In this document: positions 1 to 12,508 of the stretch, piece by piece | How the letters are laid out: each line of letters opens with the position of its first letter | Numbering within the stretch: the stretch's first letter is position 1 | Source of the DNA: Thozetella sp. PMI_491 | Taxonomy: Eukaryota; Ascomycota; Sordariomycetes; Chaetosphaeriales; Chaetosphaeriaceae | Direction of reading: 5' to 3' | DNA: 64,000 bases | Assembly: GCA_021432635.1 (NCBI GenBank) | Contig: MU270018.1 | Coordinates: forward strand, 1,366,796-1,430,795 | Program-made: the position numbers and the translations under genes | The notes under the pieces: generated by a model | Told to the model about the DNA's origin: nothing | What the model saw: only the letters and a program-made list of their open reading frames with translations | The model's database searches: none

Positions 1-685
1 TATCCGTCCCCCCTAGCGGCACAGCTGATGGCAATCGACGGTGTCACGGCCGTGTTCTACGGTGCCGACTTTATCACTGTGACCAAGGCTGCCGACGCCA
101 ACTGGGCGCACATTCGGCCCGAGATCTTCTCGCTCATCACGGAAACCATCACGACGGGGAAGCCGGTGGTGAACGTTGTCGAAAGGACGCAAGACGGCGA
201 GGAAAATCAGGAGGCAGTCGTGGAGGACAGTCTTAGCTATAACGAGAACGACAGCGAGGTGGTGGGCATGATCAAGGAGCTCCTTGAGACGCGCATTCGA
301 CCGGCCATTCAGGAGGACGGCGGTGACATTGAGTTTCGGGGCTTCGAGGATGGATATGTCCTCTTAAAGCTCCGCGGTGCGTGCCGGACATGCGACTCGA
401 GCACGGTCACCCTCAAGAACGGAATTGAGGGGATGTTGATGCACTACGTAAGTTTTGCCCCTCCCGTCCCCTTTCGCGAGCCCCACCCCTTCTCGTCACT
501 GACAGGACGTCACTGATGCCCCGTCACAGATCGAGGAAGTACAGGGAGTCCATCAGGTCATGGATGCCGAGGAAGAGATTGCCATGGAGGAGTTTGCCAA
601 GTTTGAAGCGAAGCTCAAGGCGCAGAAGGGCGGCGTGCCTCCCTCGACAACAGGCAAGGGTTCACTAGATACCGTTGCTGGCTAA
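1..685 (+). CDS. NFU1: NFU1-type iron-sulfur cluster scaffold protein (5' partial)
   Basis: The reading frame is open from base 1, so the 5' end lies outside the window. Exons are 1-447 and 530-685; the 82-nt intron at 448-529 starts GTAAGT and ends CACAG, and splicing is in phase 0. The first part matches the Nfu N-terminal domain (SPLAAQL, GVTAVFYGADFITVTK). The second is the NifU-like C-terminal domain with the CRTC (CxxC) motif that binds the bridging Fe-S cluster, then LKNGIEGML and IEEVQGV. In the family, NFU1 acts late in mitochondrial Fe-S assembly and passes 4Fe-4S clusters to enzymes such as lipoyl synthase. The targeting peptide would be in the missing part. The C-terminal tail after the domain is short and charged. 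Identification is by motif order and is secure; the exact start cannot be seen. Confidence 0.93.
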
Positions 686-3600
686 TGCCTCCCAACTCGG
701 TCAGTGTCCGGGGACAAGGGGACATCTTCATGTACACGGTATATCGGTCTAGGAACCGCTCCTAAACGGCTGAGATTGCTAGGCGGCGGGATCGGATCTA
801 GTGATTATGATTATGATTTGGGGAGCATCCCCGGGCGCACTGTGCTGCAGACCAAGTGTATCAGCTAGGGAAGTATAGGCGCTTCCATCACGACCAAATC
901 CCTCCCGTCGGCACCGGTGTCCGATCTGCCTGGCATTACTTGTGTAACGGGGTGAGACTGGTGATACCAGGTCTAACCCAGGCTAGCGTGGCGGTTGGTA
1001 GCTGAGGATTTCATCCTGTCCCCTCAATTACCAAGCGGGGTTGGTAGATACTGGCCCCTCATCTTTTGTGTTATATGCTTCTACAGCAGCAGCTGCCAAG
1101 TCCACGTCTCGGCAGTCGGGGCATCACGGCATGCTCGTGACACGGGCCCACGGCAGGCTCGTGGCGAACCGGCTCCAGACCGGCAGGATAAACCCGCCCT
1201 CGCAAGAGGGGCCCCGTCGCTAGGTTTATGTGTGTCCCTGCCTTGGTGCCTTGACTACGACTGGCGGCTGTAAGTTTGGTGGACGACATGGACTGAAAGC
1301 TGGGAACCTCCGCCCCCCTTGTCCAGTAGCGGCGGGCTGGGCTTCCCCTCCTCCTCGCGCCTGCAGCAGACGAACTGTAATTCTACCAACCGCAAGCAGG
1401 GGCTACCGGCCCATTCAAAGGTCTCGTGCCGTCGAGGCTGCCACCATTGGGTCCTGCCGCCGGTGCAGATACTTCCCTAATGCTTCCCTAATGCATGGTG
1501 CAGGCAGACCGGCAAGCCACACCCTTTGGACAATGTGCACCCCTCTAAGCTGGTGCTGATTCCCGGTGGCAGGTATTCGTCGTTGAGAACGAAGGCCTGC
1601 GAAAAAGAAACGAAGAGGAAAAACTGGCTGTGATCGACACGGAAGGTAAAGGCTGTCAAAACCGGTCCCTTGAGGAGGGGCACTGCGCATTACGCAATGG
1701 GCGCGTCGGATCTTGGAACGGAGCGTCGGACATGGCTCTAGTTTGATCTGACGGCTCATTGAGCGGATTGACCGGAGGGCTCGAATTTGAAAGTCGTAGT
1801 GCGGTTAGATGCTATGGCTAGGAGTTGGCCAATGTGTGGGCCCCCTGTGGCAAGAACGAGAATCCGGGGTAAACCCCCTGGCCAACCGCTTGGTGCTGCA
1901 ACATGGACCTCTAGAATGTGAGCTAGGGCCAAGATACTAAAACCATGTGCAGCGGGGTAGCGATAAGCTGTGACCTCATGGACCGCTATGCGAAGTAAGC
2001 GACGCGTGGTTTCCGAGTAACAGGAGATGCGGAAGATGAGGGCACGGGGAGGGGCCAATAAATCTGGGGTCTTTCCGTCTGTGGCCCCATCGTCGACATG
2101 GCGTTGCATTTAGCCTGGGGAGGTCACCAACGCGTCCTTGGCTTGTTCGATCCTAACTACTCTCTGTTAATCCAGCAGTATATGGGTATGCACGACACAC
2201 CACGGTTCTGATGCTGTGTACCCTCGCCCTCCTTGACCTTGGGCTCCTGATAGATGGCATTGCGGCTGGTCCAGGTAGGAGGGGTGGTCGGTGCGAGCAG
2301 CCAGTGGCGGGATGATCTGAAGTCCCCTCCAGGTCGGCAAAGGGCTGGCTGTGCCGGCGTGGGCTAGGGATGCTAGCGCGCAACGTCGGCCGAGAGATGG
2401 TGGGAAGCCACGACAAGGACAAGCCCGGCTCGTAGCATGAGGGCTGCCCGCGAATGCGACGGGGCGCGTGATGTATTGCAGATGTCTGTCTCCGCAAACT
2501 TACCCCTCTTTAACCCTTCGTGTGCCTCGAGGTCTTGGACAAGCCCCGAATGTCTCGGAGAAAGCAAGAGACGCTGGCCTGGCTCCGTTCATGCTCTGAC
2601 GTGCGGAGGCCACTAGAGCTAGCCGCTGGCCTGGGGGAGGGGGGTGGCTGGGTGTGTGGTACATGCGCTATGCAACGAACACCAGTAGGCCCCCGCCCAT
2701 TCTCCAACGCCAGTGTCGCTGTGTGGTTCCACGGCATGCGAACGGGTTTTCACCACATCTTCCTAGGCGGTTCACAGTAGTTTGCAGAGTCGCGTGTATA
2801 TGCTGTGCCGGGCTTCAGCGGCCACTTCGATACTCCTCCTCTTCATAGAATCGCTAGGGCAGTGGGAAAAGGGGTACCCGCAAAGGGCATGGCCTGGCCC
2901 GGCCCATAGGTGGTGGTGGGCGATCCCTCGGTGAGGCTGCGCCTTCACGGGGCGGCATCTCTACCGCCGTATTAGGCCACCTGCAGCTGTAGGAGGGGTG
3001 ATCAAAACGCTGCAATGTATCAAGAGGTGTCCCCGTTTACAGCATGCAGACGGGAAATTGTCCCAGGCGCAGGCTCATTCTCCCGCTTCCATGGTTTGCG
3101 CCTTTTCAGGAGTCAGAAAGTGGTCCGCAGCTGCAGCTAGAGCAATACCACCTGGCTGAATAGTCCTGGCAGTACCCTTCTGTTGAGGTAAGATCGGCGC
3201 GCAAGGAGAAGAGTGTGCCTAAGCCCCGGGGAGCAGGGAGTGTTAGATCTCCTGCCATGGACGATATCCTCTGTTTCACCGATCGCTCTATCTTCTGTAT
3301 GGCGTCCACGGGGGGCGATGCAGCCTTGCAGGCCGAGTCCAGCCAGGATGGCCATGTTGGCGGCTCTCTCCTGCTTCGTCAAACTAGGCAAACCCCCTGA
3401 ACGCAGCATTTGACAGGGTTATTAGTTTCTCAAGACAAATCACATCTCCTTGGAGAAACCGATTCGGTTAGCCAACATCCCGTTTTCACGCTACTTTTCC
3501 CATGGGGAGATAAGCTTCTACTCGATGCGCATCTGGCGGGCTGTTCGTCTGCAATGACGATGTGCAGCTTATGCAGCGTGGCTTAAGAGGATGCGGAAAG

Positions 3601-5548
3601 GGGTCAATGAGGAAAGGGAGACGTGACGAACGAGCCGCGCGGATGGGACCTAAGGCAAGACACAATGGGTACACCGTCAGGCGGGCTGCTAGTAGTGTTC
3701 CACACTCAGGTGGCGGCTTTTCAACAAACACGAGTCTCACCCGAACATATTGGGGTTTGTTGTTGGTGAAGGGGGAGGTGTAGAAATGAGCGAGCTGAAG
3801 ACGGGAAAGGGGGGGACATCGGGTCGCCGCAAAGGGGGTGAGTACCGGACAGGGTGGCGCGTACCGTGCACCGAGATGGGACTCGCTCCTGCCGACGATG
3901 TCCAACGGGACGGGGGGGGGGCGGCGAGGGGGAGCGGGATTAGGTACAGGACAATTTAAAAAAAAATTGAGTAGAAAGAAAAGAAATAAAAAAAATTAAA
4001 ATAAAAAGACCGCCCATCTAACTTCTTTCTAACGTCAATCACAAGCCCATGAGATCTTAGACGCTACTTCCGGAGGGCTATTGGGACCCATGTGCAAGCA
4101 GGCGATTCCATGCAGCAGCCCAAACGGCCAACGACTGTCAGACCAAAAAGAAGGTGGTCTCGTGGTGTTGCATCCAGGGAGAAGCAAAGAGGGCTGGGGA
4201 AGCCGGGCTGTACCGCGCTAACAGACGCGAAGGGATTCTAGCAGCATCTCGGGCGATATTGCTGGACCCTTGCTCGATGCTGAGTGGCCAGACTGGCACC
4301 ACCACTTCGTGACCCCACCACAAAGGACTCGTCCAGTTGCTGCTCTGTATTCGACTCTCTATTCGCATCCATCCCCTCAAAACCGCCTCAACACCCTCTC
4401 TTCCCGTCAAAGGCTACCACTCTCTTCCGTCCAGGCCCTCTCCTCGCACCACCCTCTCCTTCCCTCTCCTCTACCTCACCTCCTCCGCCCCTGATCTGTC
4501 TGTCGACCGATCCTTCCGCCGCAACGCAGAGCGCCGGAGCCCTAGTAGCCTGGCCACAGAAACGCCGCATCCCACCGGAGGCGTCTCTCTCGCATACAAA
4601 AAGCCCTCACAAGGCCAGCAAAACCCTATTTTCGTCTTCATCTCCACTTACTATCCGCCTGCTGGCGCTCCGCACATGTGCTACGAGAGTACGGATTACC
4701 CGCAGACGGGAGCGCAGCTATAAGTTTGTTGCCACGGACGGCGTCGCCTGAGGTCCCGAGTGGTTCGGCTTAGGCGTGATCAGCCAGGATCCAGGCTCTA
4801 ACGACTAACGCACTTCCGCTCCCCTCCGCGCCCCCTCCCCCCCCGAAAGACCCCAAGGGCCCCGCTCTCGCCTGGCCCTCCACTAGCACCAAGGCCAGAC
4901 AGACCCCGACCTTGCAACCTTGACTTCGCGCATCCATCCCATTAAAATACCACCGTCTCCGCTGCTTCTTCTCCTCTCTCTGCCTCGCTCACCCCCTTGC
5001 CATAATTTCGCATCGCTCGACGGCGACCCGGTTCATCACCTTCGCCGTGCCACTTCCGCCCTCAACGTCCCGGACCGGCCTGCGATTTGTGTGCTGCCCG
5101 GCTTCCGCCATCGCTTCAGAGTTGTGGGGCTCGCAACTGCGATGCGCCGTCGCGATTAGGTCTGTCGCACTCCGCGCTCAGAGAGCAGGGCACGCAGGTC
5201 TCCCCTCATCTGCTCCCCAGCGGACACAAGCCACCACCTAGCCACCAGACACCCGGCCGAAGGCACCTCATCGGGTTCTGTTGTGCAGCAATCGATCGCT
5301 CGTCGCTGTCGTTCGCCTCCCGGTCGTCGGCATCAGAATCCTTCCAGAGGCGCTTTTGCAGCTGAGCTTTGGGGGAGAAGGCGTTTTGCGGGCAATCGAA
5401 CGACCACTGTTCGGTTCATCACGACTCTTTCACCAGCTGTCTTCGGAACGTTCCCTTGTGACGACCACTTCCCTTGCCTTGAGAGAAAACAAACTAGATT
5501 CTTGATTCGCGATACCCTTGCCCATAGACTTAATACCCCTTCTACCTG
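686..5548. other. intergenic, then probable long leader of the PSP1 gene
   Basis: No frame here has coding character: the open frames are short, overlap on both strands and have no recognisable domain. An 11-bp tandem duplication (CTTCCCTAATG twice) lies at 1472-1493, and a strongly A-rich tract at about 3954-4008 follows a G-rich run. From about 4290 the + strand becomes C/T-rich, as expected of a fungal promoter or 5' leader for the gene starting at 6060. Confidence 0.6.
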
Positions 5549-5851
5549 GTGAGCACCCGACTTTCTTTGTCTCTCGGACCACCCCCGCTCTCTCCACCTC
5601 CTTTGCCAAAGACTCGACACGGCCCTCCGTGCGGCAGATCTGTTTATACACACGCTTGGCTATAACCCGAGGTCCGGATTTCTGGGCCCAAGCCTGGTGC
5701 TCTAATCCGCGCATCCATCGACGCCTCCTCCGCCGGTGCCTCCGCTGGGTGACTTGAGCGCGCACACTTTGCCGTCGTCACCCGCCAGAATTCGCCACAG
5801 TCTCGCGCAAGATCTCACATTCGGAGCCGAGATACTAACATCACTTCGCAG
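5549..5851 (+). promoter_or_regulatory. probable 5'UTR intron of the PSP1-domain gene
   Basis: A GTGAGC donor at 5549 follows CTACCTG. A textbook branch site (TACTAAC, about 5833-5839) precedes a CGCAG acceptor ending at 5851, giving a 303-nt intron about 210 nt before the ATG at 6060. The branch and acceptor are strong; the donor choice is an inference because other GT sites exist upstream. Confidence 0.5.
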
Positions 5852-6059
5852 TCCATAATAACTCTTCTATCTGGCAGTCGACCACATTGCGTTTGTTCGA
5901 AGCTCACTGCACCTCGACAACGTCGTAGGAGCGCATCTGAGAAGAGAGTCAGGCCCAGCTGGCACAGGTCCGCCGACGTGACCTAGGTCATCACTCACTA
6001 CCTCACTTGAGTTTTCACATCTCCTCAACGTGGCGATTGAGTTGTTGCGGCTCTGGACG

Positions 6060-8787
6060 ATGAATCCCAACTTGACCAAGCCTGGCCCGCAGCCCAAGCC
6101 AGGCCAAGGCAGCTTCCCCGCTGTTGCCCCAAACAACCAAGCCATCTTGCTTGATAAACTGAACCGTCGGTCGACGCCGGATTCAGAGGCTCTGGCGAGC
6201 TCGGACGACGAAGGAGAGAACCATCGCCAGGACCCCTTGTCACATTCAGTTCAGCACCAAAAACCGGTGCGCCGCGCCTCGTGGCTGAACGACACCTCGC
6301 CAGCACCTCCCCGCCCAAGAAAGGGATCTTTTGCTAGCAGCTCAATGTCTCCCACAACTTCTCACCCTAGCACTCCCTCCGCTGAGTCGGGTGCCGGGCC
6401 ATGGGGCTCGCACTCAGCATCGTCTGCTGTTCTTGGCCGCGGTCATGGCGCTCCTAGTACCTTCCCCTGGGGCACGGGCATCTGGAACAGCGAGAGAAAG
6501 GAACCACCATCCAGATTGTCCGAGGTGCTCCCATCGCCGACGTCAACTATCCCCACGGGAGGCCCATTCTCTGGGGACGGTATCGGCCAGACTTCGCCTG
6601 CGCCCAAGGACCAGGCTAACTCGCAGATCCCATTCGCGATCCCTCTCCATCCCACCCCGAAGACGTACCGCTCGCAATCATACTCGGTCGGGCAGCTTGA
6701 ACAAGATGTTGCCACCGCATCCATGGGACCATCTGCGATTCTAGGCGGCCGTGGCGGCCGACCTCATCCGTCTTCTGGTCTCCAGCACCGGCCGTCTCGG
6801 CCCAGCATGCTCAGTGAGATGGCCAACGATGGAAACATGCTTGGAAAGGTGAACGAGGACGATGACGACGACAGCAATGAATCCATGCAGGGCAGCCAGT
6901 ATCGAATGACGGATGCCAAAACGATCGAGATATTGGCACGGGAGAATGCCTACCTTCGCCAGCAACAGTATCAAAACTCCCGCCTCCGACCTCGAGCCTC
7001 TACCGGGGCTGGATATGGCTACATGCAGGAGACAGTCCCCGAGGAATCTGATTTTGCTGTCGATGAGTTAGATGAATCAAACGATCAGTCCGATCTAGCG
7101 GCAAGGCGCGCTGCCGTGGGGAGAAGAATGAGCGAGTTTGGACTTGGACCGTACAGGTCGCCATTCATGGCGGAGAACCGAAAACTGGAGAATGTGAAGA
7201 AGGCCTTCTGGCAAAGCTCGCCAGGTTTCCCACTGGGTGACATCCCCCAGAGCCGCCGCCATTCTTTCGCCGATGTGCCCGCTCCGGTGCGTCAGGGCTC
7301 CATCAGCTCTATTAGCGAGGCTGTTGCGCAGCAAGAGCCGACCGCACAAGAGTCCGGGCATGCTCCTGACTTCCCCAGTGGCTACCCTGAGAGCCAAGGT
7401 AAGTTTCCTGGTGGTCGTCGGCTGCCGCAGCCATTAACAAACTCAGTGGTATCGTCCTACTTCGCCGGCGGTGCGGGCATTGTGCCTGCTCAGCCGCCCT
7501 TGACTCAATCGGTGTATGGCAACCAGTATCCATCACCTTACGCCGCTCTTCATGCGCCGTACGCCAACCGCGCGCCCTCGCCTCACCGCAACATGTACGG
7601 CATCACCCAGCCGCGCCACAACCAGTCCCTCCACATTGTTCTATTTAAGTGCGCCAGGGCGGATGTGTTCTACATCCAAGAGGGCACCGGTCTGACGGTC
7701 AAACCGGGTGACTTGGTCATTGTCGAAGCCGACCGCGGTACGGATCTCGGTACAGTTGCCAAGGACAATGTCGACTGGCAGACAGCCAAAGAACTCAAGG
7801 AGCACTATGCCGAGGAGCAGTACAAGTGGCTGATGATGTACTCTCAGAACGCCGCCGCAGCTCAAGAGGGTGCCGGCGCCGGTCTGATGGCTGCATCGAA
7901 CGGCATGCAGGGCAGTGCTGTTGGAGGAATGGGGCCACCAAGCCAGCACCACATGCAGGAACCCAATTCGGGAGAGCTCAAGCCAAAGCTCATCAAGCGT
8001 CTTGCCCAGAGCCACGAGATCCATGCTCTACGGGACAAGGAGGGCAATGAGGCCAAGGCGAAGCGTGTTTGCATGCAGAAAGTCAAGGAGCATGGCCTAA
8101 ACATGGAGATCCTCGACGCCGAATTCCAGATGTGAGCCTCTCTACCCTACATGTGGCCTTTGATCGCCCCCATCTTGCACACTAGCTGACTTGAACAGGG
8201 ACTGGAAAAAGCTAACCTTTTACTACTTTGCGGATTCTTATATCAACTTTAATTCCCTCGTCACCGATCTTTTCAAGATCTACAAGACTCGCATCTGGAT
8301 GTCTGCGATCAACCCAGCCTCATTCGCGAGCCCGACCCTCGGGCTACAGGCGCCAAGCGGCATCGGCCCCGGTGCCGTAGGCGTCGGGCGCAGCACATCG
8401 GCCGCCGAGCGACGTCAGAACCAGGCAGCGGAGACCCAGCCCGCCTTCCCTGGCAACTCGGGTCAGGCACCTCGAGCTGCGCAGTCGGGCTTCCCGCAAC
8501 CTTTCAACCCGGACAGAACGATTGCCCAGGGATCCGGTTTCCCACCACCGAGCTTTCCTTACCATCCGTACGGTGGATTTGGCAATCCTAACCGCCCCGG
8601 CCCGGGATTCGGGCCCGGTCTGGTGCCCAACCTGGATACCTCGGCAGGCGGATTCGGCCCAACACAGGGTGGAGCTCGCTACCCGTCGCCTTCTGCTGCT
8701 GCCCAGTACGAGCAAGGCATTTCGCCCCTGACAACCCAAGCCGACTGGGTGGGAGCGTTCCAGGGGCTGTCTCTCAATAGTCGTTGA
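6060..8787 (+). CDS. PSP1 C-terminal domain protein
   Basis: Exons are 6060-8131 and 8199-8787; the 67-nt intron (GTGAGC...AACAG) splits an ATG codon in phase 2. The product is 886 aa. ATG 6060 is the first ATG of the frame; an in-frame GTG at 6030 is not needed. Residues 1-520 are low-complexity, rich in Ser, Pro and Gln. The PSP1 domain runs from about residue 520 to 770 (SLHIVLFKCARADVFY, GDLVIVEADRG, KLTFYYFADSYINF, RIWMSAINP), followed by a Pro/Gly-rich tail. Yeast PSP1 was found as a suppressor of DNA polymerase alpha mutations; trypanosomatid relatives occur in mRNA-binding cell-cycle complexes, so an RNA-linked cytoplasmic role is possible but inferred. A 48-nt in-frame candidate intron (7399-7446, GTAAGT...CTCAG) may be removed, giving 870 aa. 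Confidence 0.92.
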
Positions 8788-10166
8788 CGCCCACAGCTCT
8801 GTGCGCATACCGTTGACGAACGTCCCTTGGAATCTCGGCTCCCTCAACCCGATCCCGTCGATTTGGGCTCCTAATCTGGACTCTCACGATGCTTCCAGCC
8901 AGATTTCTGCTGAGAAATTCTCTATATATATATTTGTTTGCTGACAACAAGACGCGCTCATTTCGATGCTCGTTACAGAAGACTACGGCAAGAAGAGAAA
9001 AGTGGAATGGTCGATCCGTTCCCTACGAGACCACGGACTATGTCAGACTACACTGCGATTTAGGGGAGCCTTCCTCGTACAGGCGTTGGCCGGCATCCTG
9101 ATTTATCCTCCATGGACAGATTTGTCCAAATTGATGTCTTTTTTTCTCTCTCTCATTTCGCCGCCTTTCAGGCTTCGGTATCAAGAGTTGGTCTTGGCAT
9201 CTCGACCCAGAGTGTGGCCGCTTTGTCCTTGCCTCGTTGCCCGCGCATACCCTGCGGGGGACAAGCGTGGGCGAGGACAAGGGACCATACCTGGTCTACT
9301 TACACTCGACTATTTCCGTTGTCTCCTTGCTTTCTTCTTCACGGTATTCGGCAGGAAACAGGGAACACACCATAGACCAGAGTGGAATTCGCACGGCCAC
9401 GGTGTAATTTGATACTAAAAGGAAAAATATGTTTGGGTAAGGGGGAACGGATACCTTCTGTAACGGCATCACAAAGACTTACTCTTCCTCCTTTTTTTAC
9501 ATGGCTGGTGGTTCTTGTCCAATTTTTTTTTCTTCTCTCAAAAGGGTCACGACCGATGGACTTGCTTGCATCCTTAGTGTTTTCGGTAGGCAGGCAAAAG
9601 TTGCCCAAAAACGAAATTTGAAGCAAGAGGTAGAGTGGAGATTCCGGCCTCGTGGCAAATATATTTCCCCATCTCTGCTACCTGTGAAGGCAGGTGCCAA
9701 GCCTCCCAGCCCGAACTAGCTGCCTTGTAACCCAACAAGGGATTGAGCCTCTACCTCTGTATTGTACCGTTAAACTCCGAGTCCTGAAGATGTAGTACCG
9801 AGGCTGTAAGATTAGGTAGGTACCTACCTGCTATCGTTCTTGCCAGCAATTTGTGCGCCGGGCAGGAGCAACGTAGAGGTGGTTGTAAATGTTGTCGGCC
9901 ACACATGCCTTCGGTAGAATTGTGACTGCCTTAAGAATCTACCAGATGGCATCTGCCGAATTGTAGAACAAGCCATGACTTGGCCTAAGCTCAAATTTCA
10001 CCCACAATCTTTCCGCGCCGTTGTTACTTCTATTCGGCTTTCAGCTGCCCTTCCAGCGGCACACGGCCCGTCGTGAAGACTTCAAGTTTGACCTCAGAAC
10101 CAATTTCGTGGCCATCAAAGCCACTTGCCTCAGTTTGCACACATATACCAATCCTTAGGTGCAGAA
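8788..10166. other. intergenic (3' region of PSP1 gene, promoter of next gene)
   Basis: Contains an alternating TA stretch around 8922-8931 and T-rich runs likely to be the PSP1-gene 3'UTR, plus the palindrome at 9814. Several small frames exist on both strands, none with coding signs. Confidence 0.6.
9814..9829. repeat. perfect 16-bp palindrome AGGTAGGTACCTACCT
   Basis: The sequence is its own reverse complement over 16 bases. From general knowledge, AGGTA/TACCT-type motifs recur in many Sordariomycete intergenic regions; their function is not settled. A looser cluster of the same words lies at 25400-25490. Confidence 0.75.
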
Positions 10167-11109
10167 ATGGCCCCCAAGAAGAGGGCGCAAGGTAGGAACG
10201 CGTCATGTAGGCGTTGTAATTCCGCATCTAACCTCGCCAGCAGCCGTGCACGGTGAAGAGCAGACTAGGAATATTCGACCTATATCGGGGCCCTCTAAGA
10301 AAGTAAAGACAGGCACTTCGAAAGTGCAAGTGAGAGACAGTTCTGATTACGAGAATGACCCAGGCAGAACAAGCAGCTGGTAACGGAACCCCCGCCTCTG
10401 CAAGGTTAAACTAACCATGGCACCTCCAGGGCTTTCCAACAGCAAGGGCTCGTTGATTGGGATCTAAAGCAAGAAAACAAGCGTTCCAAGGATTTCCTAG
10501 ATACCCACAACAAGGTCACCCAGGCCGAGAAGGCCGCAATGCTCACCGTGATGGCGGAGCACGATCGCGGTCTGTAAGTGAAGTTTCTGAAAGTACTCGA
10601 GTATAGCTTATGCTGGAAGCAGGCATGGTATCGGTAGTGAGCTCTCGTCTACGAATTTCCATCTGAACCTGACCAAGGGTCTCGAGCGAGGCCACAAAAT
10701 CCACATCTCCATCGATCGACATTCGCACGTCTTATTTGAAGCCATGGAGTCCATCATAGACATCAGCGACAGCCTGCTTCGCTGCCATGAAAAAACAGAG
10801 GCAGAGTTCGGCAGCCATTGCCAGTCTTCTCTTGGCACCCAGTGGAGGAAGGATATACAAGGCACCAGAGAGATGCTTCGGTTCGGCAGAGAGTATGGGG
10901 AGGCACTGGCAGAGAGCATTATCATCCCGAAGACCGAGATGATTGTATCGAATACTGATGAGCAGCAGCCGACCGAGAGCAGCAAAGGCCTGGCCTTTGA
11001 AATGTTTGAGGGCAGCCGCAAGAGAGCTCGAGAAGGGACTTGGGGACAAGCGGCCCGCGCCCAGATGACGGCTCTCGCAGGGGTAATTACTACGACGAAC
11101 ATGAAATAA
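10167..11109 (+). CDS. hypothetical fungal protein, nuclear-looking, unknown function
   Basis: Four exons fit together: 10167-10191, 10241-10379, 10430-10573 and 10623-11109. The introns are 49, 50 and 49 nt; the first two carry CTAAC branch sites, and all junctions keep frame, giving 264 aa. I do not recognise a domain. The N-terminus is basic (MAPKKRAQ; later KKVK), the middle is charged and probably helical (about residues 55-105, KQENKRSKDF and AEKAAMLTVMAEHD), and a second helical stretch follows (VLFEAMESIIDISDSLLRC). Near the C-terminus is another basic patch (GSRKRARE). Basic ends suggest nuclear localisation, which is inference. The consistent minimal-length introns are the main evidence that this is a gene; expression is unproven. 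Confidence 0.7.
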
Positions 11110-11667
11110 GTTACGAGGCACCATAGTACTTCGTAAAGGTCGGCCGGGTGTCTCGATGAGGACAGTTTTGCTAGTAATGCGTCTTGTTCTTGTCGTCAGT
11201 GGCTACAATGTCGCGAGCCGGCCGGCTGCAGCCACAAGGGCGTAGTCTATTAGATGAATTAGAATGCTAAACTGCTGCAAATACAGATAACCATCTCGTT
11301 CTCAGTCAATGCCAGATGCAAGTTCTAGTGTCTAGCAAAGCACCGTGTCCAGCCTTTCCACCTTCGAAACGGATAGAGGGTTAACCACCGCGAGGGCTGT
11401 CAGACTTTAGGGGTTAGGGTTAGCTATTCGCTGACCTACGGAGTGGTTGTCTTTGCTCCCGAGACTGGGGCAGTTTACCCATAGCCGTGCGATGCTGAGT
11501 TTTCGCACTGTCCTTCCACTGCCTGTCCCGCCCCACTGGGGCCATTGCTTCCCACACTTTCCAATTCAAAAAACCCCCCAAATTTATTTTTCGCGGCCTC
11601 TATTCTCGACCTCCAACCACCAAGCCCGCCAAACCACCACGCCGCCTCCGGAATATCAATCTCGAAA
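11110..11667. other. intergenic / eL15 promoter
   Basis: Contains the TTAGGG-type site at 11407-11423 and, from about 11540, a pyrimidine-rich C/A-rich leader before the ATG at 11668, as is usual for fungal ribosomal protein genes. Confidence 0.65.
11407..11423 (+). promoter_or_regulatory. telomere-repeat-like (Tbf1-type) element upstream of eL15
   Basis: The sequence reads TTTAGGGGTTAGGGTTAG, containing two TTAGGG-like units. It lies about 245 bp before the eL15 start codon. Tbf1 binds TTAGGG-like repeats and is known to control ribosomal protein genes in several ascomycetes (for example Candida albicans). Assignment here is by motif and position only. Confidence 0.55.

Positions 11668-12508
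<841 letters not shown>

Noticed and set aside
1472-1493. 11-bp tandem duplication as a target-site duplication
   Set aside because: The copies touch each other with nothing between, so no inserted element is indicated.
6030-6059. GTG start giving ten extra residues to the PSP1 protein
   Set aside because: Nuclear fungal genes start at ATG; the first ATG is at 6060.
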